Below, piece after piece: positions 8,715 to 16,808 of a stretch of 64,000 nucleotides of DNA. This DNA comes from G963665085 sp963665085 (lineage in GTDB: Bacteria > Bacteroidota > Bacteroidia > Bacteroidales > JAAAOM01). The stretch's first letter is position 1. Every line of letters starts with the position of its first letter. Made by a program: the position numbers and the translations under genes. The stretch spans positions 34,688 through 98,687 of the forward strand of contig CAXXXS010000003.1 of NCBI GenBank assembly GCA_963665085.2, written 5' to 3'. Below the pieces are notes generated by a model. It made no database searches. It was not told where the DNA came from and saw nothing but the letters and a program-made list of their open reading frames with translations.

Positions 8715-9029
8715 CTATAACTCTTCCACAACATTTACCATTTTCCCCATTAACTTTGATATTTGAGTTGAGATCTTATCTTCAACATTGATAAATTTTA
8801 TTTTACATCGTTTTGTCCTGGCCATATCAACTAGTTCTTGCAGCATCGTAAATCCTCCTCCATTTATCAATTTCACACCTTTTATATCAATGGTAATGTT
8901 TCGATGTGGCCTTACAATAGAGGTTAATTCTTTTTTTATCAAGTAACAATTAGCCCTACTTAATTCTTCCATTGGTGAATCCAGAGTGGCTAAATAATAA
9001 CCTTCTCCGTTTTTTTTTATTGCTATCAT
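8715..9029 (-). CDS. STAS-domain protein (anti-sigma-antagonist-like)
   Basis: A 104-aa single STAS domain. The strands ITIDIKGVKLINGGG and KIKFINVEDKISTQISKLMG match the layout of SpoIIAA/RsbV-type domains. The loop where a regulatory Ser/Thr phosphorylation site usually sits reads INGGGF, so no Ser is present there, and classical partner-switch phosphorylation looks unlikely. The start was set at ATG 9027-9029; an in-frame ATG at 9083 adds an 18-residue hydrophobic lead that is not part of the fold. No anti-sigma kinase or phosphatase gene lies nearby, so its partner is unknown. A bidirectional terminator lies 30 bases after its stop. Confidence 0.75.
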   Translation of the reverse strand: MIAIKKNGEGYYLATLDSPMEELSRANCYLIKKELTSIVRPHRNITIDIKGVKLINGGGFTMLQELVDMARTKRCKIKFINVEDKISTQISKLMGKMVNVVEEL

Positions 9030-9252
9030 ACAATTAAGCTTTAATTTTATAATAAGGGAATAATACACTTTAGAATGCGACACAAAATTGACTCCTGATA
9101 ATTAAAACTTTATGAACCTGAAATTAAAATGGGATTAAAAATTTTATTGCCTTCTCGTTCAAGATAGATCATAATGATTTAACAATATTTTAATTTTTTT
9201 AACTTTTCTAGGTTCAAGTAATTACTTTATTTTAGCGTGTAAATTCTATAGA

Positions 9253-11838
9253 ATGAAAAAGCTTTCTCTTAGTCTCCCCAGACTATTCTACAACCAATTT
9301 TTCTGGCAGTCGATTTTATCTGTATTCATGATCGGAATGGCTATATTTTTTATCAGTCATGAACATGTAGAGATTTATGACATAAAAAAAAGTTTTACTA
9401 CCCTCAATATCCCATATTTCCTTCTGGGAATAATTGTAACCATTCTATATATCTTATTACAAGGAGAGATGTATGTGCAAAGCTTTGGCTCTCTGAATAA
9501 AACTGTTACGTTACAACAAAGTATAATACTTTATCTCAAACGTAACCTTGTAAGTATTTTTCTTCCTGCCGGAGGATTTGCGTCTCTTGGTTTTTTCTCA
9601 AAAAATCTAGAATCCCGGGGCATAAAAAAATCCCAGGTGCACATAGCATCTTCTATTTATGGCATATGTTCATTATTATCAGTTATTGTAGTTGCTATTC
9701 CTGTTTTATATTATGCATTGCTTAAAGGACAATTAAATCGGGCAGAGCTTTTAGGTTTTATTTTTCTTCTATTTCTTAATGTCGTTTTATTTGCTGCACT
9801 AATATCACTTTCAAGGAGAGGCTGGGTATATCGATTTATGAATAATAAATTTCCACAATGGATGATAATAATAGATGATATATCTTCTCAAAAAATATCA
9901 AAAAAACATTTTCTAAGAACATTATCCATCTCTGTTATAATTGAAATTGTAGGTATTGCTCATTTATATATTGCTATGCTTGCCCTTAATCTCGATGCAT
10001 CAATAGCAGCTGCTTTTATTGGATATATTGTTATGGTTATATTACTAATAGCATCTCCTTTTTTAAGAGGGCTTGGTGCAATTGAAATCTCAATCACCTA
10101 TCTACTAAAACAATACGGTTTCTCTCTAAGTCAAGCGGCATCTGTCACATTACTTTTTAGGATTTTTGAGTTCTGGCTTCCCTTATTCTCGGGAGTTGCT
10201 AGTTTCTTTTCAAAAAAAGATAATATCATCCTTCGAATTTTCCCTGCAATATTCATTTTTTTACTTGGCATTGTGAATGTTATTTCTGCCATAACTCCGG
10301 CAATACCTTCTCGGCTCAAGCTCATAGAAGATTTTTTACCTATTGAATTAATCAATGCTTCCAATGGATTTGTCTTGTTATCGGGAGTGCTACTCATTCT
10401 AATTGCCGTTTTCTTACTGCAAGGTTCCAAACGGGCATGGTTTTTAGCCTTGGCTCTCACATCTCTCTCTGTTTTTGGACATCTAAGCAAAGCTATTGAT
10501 TTTGAAGAAGCTATTTTTGCAATAGTAACACTTATAATTTTAATTTATACCCATGCGTCTTATAAATTAAAACCTCATCCTAAGCTTACGAGGTTAAGTC
10601 TTCGGGTTATTATTATCGGATTAGTAGCGGTATTACTTTATGGAGTTCTTGGATTTTATTTTGTAGATAAACGACACTTTGGTCAAGAATTTGAACTTAC
10701 TGAATCCATTAAAACCGTATTTAAATTATTCTTCCTTTTTGACAACTCGGGGATCCACACTCAAACATCTTTTGGTAAAAACTTCATCTATTCCTTCTAT
10801 GGAGCAGGAACAGCTTACATCCTATTTGTCATCTACGGTTTTTTGCGACCTTACTTTGATAAACCTTACAATTCTGAAGAAGACACATTGTTGGTAACTA
10901 AACTTGTTGAGAAATACGGAAACTCAGCTCTTGATTATTTTAAAATATATCCAGACAAATTCTTTTTTATCACTGAAAACAAACAGGCATTTATCTCATT
11001 CAAAATATCACGTTTCATGGCTATTGTTCTGGAAAATCCGGTAGCACGTAATGATGAAGATTTAAAACAAGCCATTATTGAATTTGACAAATATTGTGAA
11101 GAAAATGGATTTATCGCGATATATTACCGGGTTCCCATTGAAAGCTTACCAATATATTCGTCTTTAAACAAAAAATATTTCCCAATAGGAGAAGAAGCTA
11201 TCATTGATTTAACCACATTTAAAATGGATGGTAAAAAAATGCAGCCTACAAGAAGTGCGATAAACAGGCTTACTAACGAGGGGTATACCTTTAAGGTGTA
11301 CAAACCTCCTATCAAAGAAGGTATTCTACAAAAATTAGAACTTGTGTCAAATCAATGGTTAAAAGATATGGGCCAAAAAGAAATAACCTTTACACAAGGT
11401 GTTTTTGATCCTGATATCTTAAAGACACACACAATTTTCACAATAGAAGATACCGAAGAAAAAATATATGCATTCTTAAACCTGGTTCCGGTTTATACTC
11501 CGGGAATTGTCACATATGATCTTATTCGAAAAATATCTAATGCCCCAAATGGAGTGATGGATATGTTACTTTGCAAAACATTCTTATATCTTCAGGAAAA
11601 AGCATATGAAAAAGTTAACCTGGGGTTAGCTCCAATGTCTGGTATTGATGATGTAAGCCTAAAAGGCCGAACGATAAAATATGCTTATGAAAACATCCCA
11701 ACCTTTGCCCATTTTAAAGGTCTACGTAAGTTTAAGGAAAAATTTTTTCCTTATTGGGAGAAAAAATACTTGATTTACAATAATGATTATCACTTATTAC
11801 AAGTCCCAACTGCTCTAAAAAAAGTTTCAGAGCTTTAG
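9253..11838 (+). CDS. MprF-like aminoacyl-phosphatidylglycerol synthase/flippase
   Basis: Integral membrane enzyme that moves an amino acid from aminoacyl-tRNA onto phosphatidylglycerol and flips the product, lowering the surface negative charge. The 861 aa match the length of MprF (about 840). Residues ~15-340 form the flippase-like UPF0104 multi-helix domain, further helices run to ~520, and ~540-850 form the soluble DUF2156 (GNAT-like) synthase domain with YRVPIESLPIYSSL, RSAINRLTNEGYTF and NLGLAPMSGID. The amino acid cannot be told from sequence. It stands alone on the plus strand and its stop is two bases from the stop of the convergent VirJ/AcvB-like gene, a family linked to cleavage of the same lipids. 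The start has an AT-rich leader preceded by TATTTTAG, a near -7 box. Confidence 0.88.
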   Translation: MKKLSLSLPRLFYNQFFWQSILSVFMIGMAIFFISHEHVEIYDIKKSFTTLNIPYFLLGIIVTILYILLQGEMYVQSFGSLNKTVTLQQSIILYLKRNLVSIFLPAGGFASLGFFSKNLESRGIKKSQVHIASSIYGICSLLSVIVVAIPVLYYALLKGQLNRAELLGFIFLLFLNVVLFAALISLSRRGWVYRFMNNKFPQWMIIIDDISSQKISKKHFLRTLSISVIIEIVGIAHLYIAMLALNLDASIAAAFIGYIVMVILLIASPFLRGLGAIEISITYLLKQYGFSLSQAASVTLLFRIFEFWLPLFSGVASFFSKKDNIILRIFPAIFIFLLGIVNVISAITPAIPSRLKLIEDFLPIELINASNGFVLLSGVLLILIAVFLLQGSKRAWFLALALTSLSVFGHLSKAIDFEEAIFAIVTLIILIYTHASYKLKPHPKLTRLSLRVIIIGLVAVLLYGVLGFYFVDKRHFGQEFELTESIKTVFKLFFLFDNSGIHTQTSFGKNFIYSFYGAGTAYILFVIYGFLRPYFDKPYNSEEDTLLVTKLVEKYGNSALDYFKIYPDKFFFITENKQAFISFKISRFMAIVLENPVARNDEDLKQAIIEFDKYCEENGFIAIYYRVPIESLPIYSSLNKKYFPIGEEAIIDLTTFKMDGKKMQPTRSAINRLTNEGYTFKVYKPPIKEGILQKLELVSNQWLKDMGQKEITFTQGVFDPDILKTHTIFTIEDTEEKIYAFLNLVPVYTPGIVTYDLIRKISNAPNGVMDMLLCKTFLYLQEKAYEKVNLGLAPMSGIDDVSLKGRTIKYAYENIPTFAHFKGLRKFKEKFFPYWEKKYLIYNNDYHLLQVPTALKKVSEL

Positions 11839-11840
11839 TT

Positions 11841-12536
11841 TCACTCGTTTATCTCGTCAAAAACAGTTTTTACTAATGCTGTATAATCGTTATCAAACCT
11901 ATGTTCTCCTGGTAAAACTTTAATCTTTATATTTTTATTGTGTAAACTATTTTTGATAGTATCCTCCTCATCTTCAGGAAACAAACATAAAATTTTATGA
12001 TCGTGAATTGCATTTAGTTCATCAGGAATGTTATATTTTCTCTCAACCGAGTTGTTCCCCATCATATCCATTATTTTTATCTCAAAATCAGTTGAGGCAT
12101 AGGGAACTAATAATATTAATGCCTTCATTTTGTCTAAGATATCTTTTGATATCCGCCTGGGGACGAAAGCAGAAACATCAGCACCAAATGAATATCCTAT
12201 AAGTACAAATGAATTGCTTCTCCATTGCTCCATATAATAATTGGCCAGATACTCAATATCTGATGTAAATTCATCAGGGTTTTTTGCAGTCCAAAAATAT
12301 TTTTTACTATCAAGAGCAGCGACAGAAAATTCATTCTTAACCAACTCTTTACATAACGATTCACTAAATGTATTAATACCGCCATCTCCACTAATATAGA
12401 TAACAGGCATACTCCTTTCATTCCTCTCGCTAACAAATTCTGTTACCGGTAATTCGTTTATTAATGGTTTCATTTTACTCGAAAAATTAAAAAATGCGCA
12501 AACTATAAGAATATGAAGTAATATTATATATTTCAT
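11841..12536 (-). CDS. VirJ/AcvB-family alpha/beta hydrolase (putative aminoacyl-PG hydrolase)
   Basis: Secreted or membrane-anchored protein of 231 aa with an N-terminal hydrophobic segment (1-19). Family marks are the YISGDGG strand-loop (47-53), the nucleophile elbow GYSFGAD (Ser116), LLVPYAS, a Glu/Asp-rich FPEDEEDT loop, and GEHRFDNDY with the likely catalytic His212. The Agrobacterium homologue AcvB is known to hydrolyse lysyl-phosphatidylglycerol. Here it is a single domain like VirJ, not the two-domain AcvB. Converging on an MprF-type gene, it probably removes or trims the lipid MprF makes. Assignment to the family is good; the exact substrate is inferred. Confidence 0.8.
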   Translation of the reverse strand: MKYIILLHILIVCAFFNFSSKMKPLINELPVTEFVSERNERSMPVIYISGDGGINTFSESLCKELVKNEFSVAALDSKKYFWTAKNPDEFTSDIEYLANYYMEQWRSNSFVLIGYSFGADVSAFVPRRISKDILDKMKALILLVPYASTDFEIKIMDMMGNNSVERKYNIPDELNAIHDHKILCLFPEDEEDTIKNSLHNKNIKIKVLPGEHRFDNDYTALVKTVFDEINE

Positions 12537-12712
12537 TCTTTGAAGCTTATTCCAAATTAAAACAAATTTTAAGAATATTTAGCCAGGTGATTTAAATAAC
12601 ATCATTGAAACATCAAAATTTATTGTATTTATAAGGTTTAAATGAACTTCTACTAGTGCAATTTATATTAAAAATAAAACTTACATTTAAGCAAAAATAG
12701 CGTTCAGATAAT

Positions 12713-13570
12713 ATGAAAAAAATATTATTTCCTTTCCAGCTTGAAGAAGATATATATAAAGAAGCATTTGTTAGTGCAGTGAAATTTGCCAGAAACATGA
12801 ATGCAGAACTAATCTTACTTAATACTTTTGAAATTAATGTTGACAATAACATTACAGCTGACAAATACAATAAACTCATCCGCGAAAAATGGATTTTAGC
12901 ATACAACGAGGTAACAAAATTTAATCATTACTACTTGCATCATTTTGCTAAAATACATGAAGAGCTTAACATAAAGTTTGTTCACCGCTTCTTGCATGGA
13001 AAACAATTAGAAACAATTAGAAACATTATTTCTAATGAAGACATTGATTTGATAATAATTCCTTTTTCTAAAAATACGGAACACAATAAACATCAATTTC
13101 AAATTATACATAATGATATTTTTGATGAAAGGACAACATCCATATTAGCCTTCCCTAACGGATATGAGTATAATCCGATTCTTAAAATTGTTTTTGCAAC
13201 TGATTTAAAAGACCATTTTTATTACGAATTTTATTTGAATGAGATATTAAAATATGCTAAAGTTTTTAATGCTTCAATTCATTTTATTCATGTCAATGCA
13301 AATGAGTCTAATGAAGAGCATAAAAACACAAAAACATACGAAATCATATCCCAAATAGTTAAGAATAATGGTAATCATTGTTTTAAATCTATTAAAGGAA
13401 AAGAGATTGTCTCTACGTTGCAAAAGTATTCTGAGGAAAACGATATCAATATGTTATCTGTTGTAAAAACAGAGCAAAGTGTTTTGGGAGAGTTATTTCA
13501 TAAAAGTATTAGCGACAAAACCATTGGAACATCAAAAATTCCAATTTTGTTTATGAAAGAAAAAAGATGA
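12713..13570 (+). CDS. Universal stress protein family, tandem domains
   Basis: A cytoplasmic protein of 285 aa with two UspA-like halves. The first (1 to ~142) opens MKKILFPFQLEEDIYKEA and has the VHRFLHG...IDLIIIPF strands. The second (~160-285) opens LKIVFATDLKDH and ends TSKIPILFMKEK. I do not see the G-x2-G-x9-GS nucleotide loop of ATP-binding Usp proteins, so it is probably of the UspA (non-ATP) kind. It lies among other stress-linked genes and ends before a hairpin with a T-tract. No partner gene. Confidence 0.82.
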   Translation: MKKILFPFQLEEDIYKEAFVSAVKFARNMNAELILLNTFEINVDNNITADKYNKLIREKWILAYNEVTKFNHYYLHHFAKIHEELNIKFVHRFLHGKQLETIRNIISNEDIDLIIIPFSKNTEHNKHQFQIIHNDIFDERTTSILAFPNGYEYNPILKIVFATDLKDHFYYEFYLNEILKYAKVFNASIHFIHVNANESNEEHKNTKTYEIISQIVKNNGNHCFKSIKGKEIVSTLQKYSEENDINMLSVVKTEQSVLGELFHKSISDKTIGTSKIPILFMKEKR

Positions 13571-13583
13571 AAATTTGAAATTT

Positions 13584-13630
13584 AGGGCAGTAACTTCATT
13601 AGAACACTAGCTCCTGCCCTTGTTTTTTTT
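13584..13630 (+). terminator. Rho-independent terminator after the universal stress gene
   Basis: AGGGCAG at 13584-13590 pairs with CTGCCCT at 13614-13620 across a 23-base loop, followed by TG and a run of eight T. The loop is long, but stem plus T-tract sit 13 bases after the stop codon. Confidence 0.65.
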
Positions 13631-13640
13631 AAATTTGATA

Positions 13641-13805
13641 CTAACCAACCAACTCTCTTTCTGCCTGGACCCAATCTGAAAGTTCATCACCTGGTACATT
13701 TTGTTCCATACGTTTTTGATAAATCTCTTGTGCCCGTTTTTGAATATCTTCAAACGGAACTTTTCTCTTTGCCTTTACACTTGTAGTTGTCTTTTTTGTT
13801 GCCAT
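13641..13805 (-). CDS. Small DUF2934-like protein
   Basis: A 54-aa basic protein read from ATG 13803-13805. After a Lys/Thr-rich lead (MATKKTTTSVKAKRK) comes the helical pattern IQKRAQEIYQKR...PGDELSDWVQAEREL, which fits the short DUF2934 motif (alpha-helical RA-x-IYE-x-R then DWLQAE-x-EL). Function unknown in all family members I recall. It converges on the universal stress gene from the other side of the terminator and is close to an Hsp20-like gene, consistent with a stress role, but that is context only. Confidence 0.7.
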   Translation of the reverse strand: MATKKTTTSVKAKRKVPFEDIQKRAQEIYQKRMEQNVPGDELSDWVQAERELVG

Positions 13806-13995
13806 TTTGATTTAATTATTTATTATTTGGAAATTTTCACATCCATAAATTTAATAAATCTTCACAAAAAAAAGTAATAAATATGATTACAAACTTATAT
13901 TGTTTTTCATACAAAGTTAATAGACAGAGTCTTTTCTACATATCCGTTATATCTTACCTGTTTTTTTGTTGAATAAAAACAACCTATCAAACCAT

Positions 13996-14322
13996 CTAAC
14001 ATGCAATGGGCTTTTTATGAAAAATTAAAAAAATATTTGTGCCATTTTTATTTAAATAATAATCCTCAACATTAATACTTTCAGGTAAAGTAAATTCCAT
14101 ATTTGTATGGAGTACTTTTGTTGGCAAATCAACAGCATGAATTGGGGCTTCAAGGTTTACAAGCAGTTCATTTTCCGGATTATTGATTTCAACATCAATA
14201 TAATCAGAAAATGTAGAACTGATATTTACTAAAAAAACCCTTTCTGAATCTATTTTCTCAATTTCAAAATAATCGAACTCAACTTTTCTTTCATTTGAGT
14301 TCAATAAAAAAGTATTGTTCAT
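13996..14322 (-). CDS. Divergent Hsp20/alpha-crystallin-like small protein
   Basis: 108 aa, cytoplasmic, strand-rich. The central and C-terminal part follows the alpha-crystallin pattern: a run of short strands (VEINNPENELLVNLEAP), then MEFTLPESINVEDY, close to the family's F-x-LP-x-x-I/V-x-x-E segment, then NKNGTNIFLIFHKK in place of the usual A-x-x-x-NGVL-x-I-x-PK. It lacks the C-terminal I-x-I/V oligomerisation motif and is shorter than usual small heat-shock proteins (about 140-150 aa). The call rests on pattern only. Confidence 0.5.
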   Translation of the reverse strand: MNNTFLLNSNERKVEFDYFEIEKIDSERVFLVNISSTFSDYIDVEINNPENELLVNLEAPIHAVDLPTKVLHTNMEFTLPESINVEDYYLNKNGTNIFLIFHKKPIAC

Positions 14323-14519
14323 CTTTGTAGCTCTAAAAATAATTTGTATGCCAAAATTATTTTCAGGTAATTAAGAGAATATTAGTCCGGGATTAAAAAC
14401 AGATTAAGATTCCTGTATCCTTTGTTCTCGACTTAGCTCGAACTAACCTTGTTTATCAGTTAATTGTCACTTCATCTGAATTCAAGAAGCCATTATAATT
14501 TGATTCTATTTCCAACCTT

Positions 14520-15941
14520 CTATTGAGATTTTTTTTGAATCTCATTTAAAATAAACCCCCATGCATCTTTAACATGTCTCTCCACAACATATGTTTGACC
14601 AGGTATAAAACGCAACGTATATTTTCCATTCAGGACTGTATGAGAAATATACATCTTCCCTGACTTATTTATATTATCAAGTAACGACTTGTTTAATGCA
14701 TTAAGCCCTTCTTCTTTAATATTTCCGGGATTGTACCTAAAACACACAAGATTCAAAGTTCTTGGGGCAAGGAGTTCGAAGTCTTTATGGTCAATAATAA
14801 ATTGCTCAAATAACTTCCCGTATTCAATATGGTTTCTTAACGTCTGTTGTAACCCTTCAACACCATAACTTCTAATTACAAACCAGAGTTTTAATGCACG
14901 GAAACGTCTGCCGAGTTGTATTCCCCAATCGCTATAGTTATTAACCTGTTTATCCAAATCAGATTTTAGGTATTCGGGTACCAACTGAAATGTTTTAACA
15001 AGCGTATTTTTATCTTTTACAAAAAAGGCAGAACAGTCAAAATTTGTAAACAACCACTTATGAGGATTAAACACCATACTATCTGCATTCTCCAGGCCTT
15101 TAACCATCCATCGATATTCAGGAAGCATTAACGCATTACCAGCATATGCAGCATCAACATGGAGCCATACATTATGTTTTTGGCAAACTTCAGCGATTTG
15201 TTCCAACGGATCGATTGATGTTGTACTGGTTGTTCCTATTGCTGCAACAACACATACCGGTAAAAACCCATCTTTTTTATCTTGAGTAATGGCTTTGTCC
15301 AGTTCATCAGGAATCATCTCAAAACGATTATTAACTTCAATTTTCACGAGATTTTTAAGTCCTATTCCTGCAATTTTTACTGCTTTGTCTACAGACGAAT
15401 GTGTTTGAGTTGAACAGTAAACCCTCATAGGAGGAAAAGCAGAAAATCCTTCCTCATTAATCGTAAAATTAGTGGCTTTTTCCCTGGCTGTTAAAATAGC
15501 TGCTAATGTTGATGTGGAAGCTGTATCCTGTATTACACCGTTAAACTCAGAAGGTAAATCCAGCATGTCTTTTATCCAGTTCATTACTCTTTCTTCCAGT
15601 TCGGTTCCAGCAGGTGATGTTTCCCATTTCATACATTGAGCAGCCAGGGCGGATGTTAGCATTTCTCCCAGGACAGAAGGATAACTGGAATTAGCAGGAA
15701 AATAAGCAAAAAAATTAGGACTTTGCCAGTGACTAATACCGGGCAATAATGTTTCCTTAAAATCATTAAAGATAGTTGAGACTTCCTCTCCTTTTAATGG
15801 AGCCTTATCGGGTAACTGGTTATAAATTTCATTTGGTTTTACCTGCGATTTAACAGGATAGTTTTCTATGTTTTTGAAGTATTCGGTTATCCATTCGATG
15901 AATTGATGAGCCTCCTTATTGAATTGTTCAAGATTAAGCAT
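14520..15941 (-). CDS. Group II pyridoxal-dependent amino acid decarboxylase
   Basis: Cytoplasmic PLP enzyme of the aromatic-L-amino-acid/glutamate decarboxylase family. From the chosen ATG (15939-15941) it has 473 aa, normal for the group. Visible features are PLKGEEVSTIFNDF and ISHWQSPNFFAYFPANSSYPS near the N-terminus, the TASTSTLAAILTAREKA loop, WLHVDAAYAGNA with the PLP-binding Asp, and the Schiff-base Lys in FNPHKWLFTNFDCS (about residue 295). An in-frame TTG/ATG-type extension to 16037 would add 32 residues without family character and would run into a repeated palindrome. The overall match to DOPA/tryptophan/phenylalanine-type enzymes is better than to glutamate decarboxylases; the substrate is inferred. 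Confidence 0.88.
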   Translation of the reverse strand: MLNLEQFNKEAHQFIEWITEYFKNIENYPVKSQVKPNEIYNQLPDKAPLKGEEVSTIFNDFKETLLPGISHWQSPNFFAYFPANSSYPSVLGEMLTSALAAQCMKWETSPAGTELEERVMNWIKDMLDLPSEFNGVIQDTASTSTLAAILTAREKATNFTINEEGFSAFPPMRVYCSTQTHSSVDKAVKIAGIGLKNLVKIEVNNRFEMIPDELDKAITQDKKDGFLPVCVVAAIGTTSTTSIDPLEQIAEVCQKHNVWLHVDAAYAGNALMLPEYRWMVKGLENADSMVFNPHKWLFTNFDCSAFFVKDKNTLVKTFQLVPEYLKSDLDKQVNNYSDWGIQLGRRFRALKLWFVIRSYGVEGLQQTLRNHIEYGKLFEQFIIDHKDFELLAPRTLNLVCFRYNPGNIKEEGLNALNKSLLDNINKSGKMYISHTVLNGKYTLRFIPGQTYVVERHVKDAWGFILNEIQKKSQ

Positions 15942-16808
15942 TTTATTAATTTTTAGTGAAGAACAAAAATAGAAAGGTTGTTGTATTTTTTTTGAAATCT
16001 TTGAATAAAAATAATTCCTGCTAAGCGAAGTTTGCAACTTTGCTCATATACAAAACAGTATTTTTTGCAATCCAGCAACAGCAGTTACAAACTGCCAATA
16101 AAAATTCAACGTAGATACGCAGGACGAAAGATATGATCTAAATAACAAAATTTTTAAACGCTTCCAGGTCTTCCTGATGCTGGAAGGTTGTTCCTCATTT
16201 GTTGTTGCCTGACCTCATAAACTATAAACTCTGTCAGGTTCGTTGAACTCTGACTAGTTGTAAATCACTGGTGTGGCAAAACCCGACAGAGTCGTTAGAC
16301 CTGTCGGAGTTACTTTTTGGACACTCAGACTAAGCAAAGTTTGTAGCTTCGCATATATGTACACTTTTAATTTCCTGTTTATACCTCATTTGTTGATCAT
16401 CTAACCTCATTTATTTAACTTTGTACCTTGTTTAGCCACTTCAAAACATCATTTAGTAAATTCTGTGCAGTAAAAAAATAAAGTCCAAATTAAAACACAC
16501 ATTAAATTATTAAAATATAAACGTTAGTTTTGCGGATTGATAGATATATGTGAAAAAGTTCTTTGAATTTGAAATATATACTGCTGAATTTCATAAAAAT
16601 TAACAACAATAAATTTGCAAATTTGTGATTACCATATATAAAAAGAATGTTACACACAAAAAAGTTTATGTTCGCCAAAAAACACTTACACAAAAAGCAA
16701 GAAATCTTATTTTTACGTATAAAATTTAACTATGTTTCAAAAAAAAATGTCCCTAAATTAAATATGAATCAAGAATAACCTTTTTAACCAAAAAATAAAA
16801 TCTTAACT
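15942..16808. other. Non-coding spacer with palindromic repeats
   Basis: About 870 bases between the decarboxylase and the large secreted protein gene. No convincing gene. The first half holds several short palindromes (listed separately at 16021-16365); the second half (16366-16808) is very AT-rich and should contain the promoter of the downstream gene, with TATGTTTC at 16732-16739 a one-mismatch match to the phylum's TAnnTTTG -7 box. Confidence 0.6.
16021..16365. repeat. Cluster of palindromic repeats bounded by two related hairpins
   Basis: CTAAGCGAAGTTTGCAACTT (16021-16040) recurs in altered form as CTAAGCAAAGTTTGTAGCTT (16330-16349); each can fold as a GC(G/A)AAG...CTT(T/C)GC hairpin. 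Between them are CTTCCAG/CTGGAAG (16161-16167 with 16180-16186), a CTGTCAGG...CTCTGAC copy (16231-16253) and CCGACAG/CTGTCGG (16283-16289 with 16301-16307). The last two are roughly inverted to one another. They look like REP-type elements; no transposase frame is present. Confidence 0.6.

Noticed and set aside
12613..12906. Minus-strand open frame overlapping the start of the universal stress gene
   Set aside because: Mostly antisense to a well-supported gene; no domain.
15942..16037. N-terminal extension of the decarboxylase
   Set aside because: The extra 32 residues show no family similarity and run into a palindromic repeat; the internal ATG at 15941 begins the normal domain.
16502..16693. 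Minus-strand 63-codon frame in the spacer before the large secreted protein gene
   Set aside because: Hydrophobic, Ile/Phe/Tyr-rich as expected of AT-rich random sequence; no family and it would lie in the promoter region.
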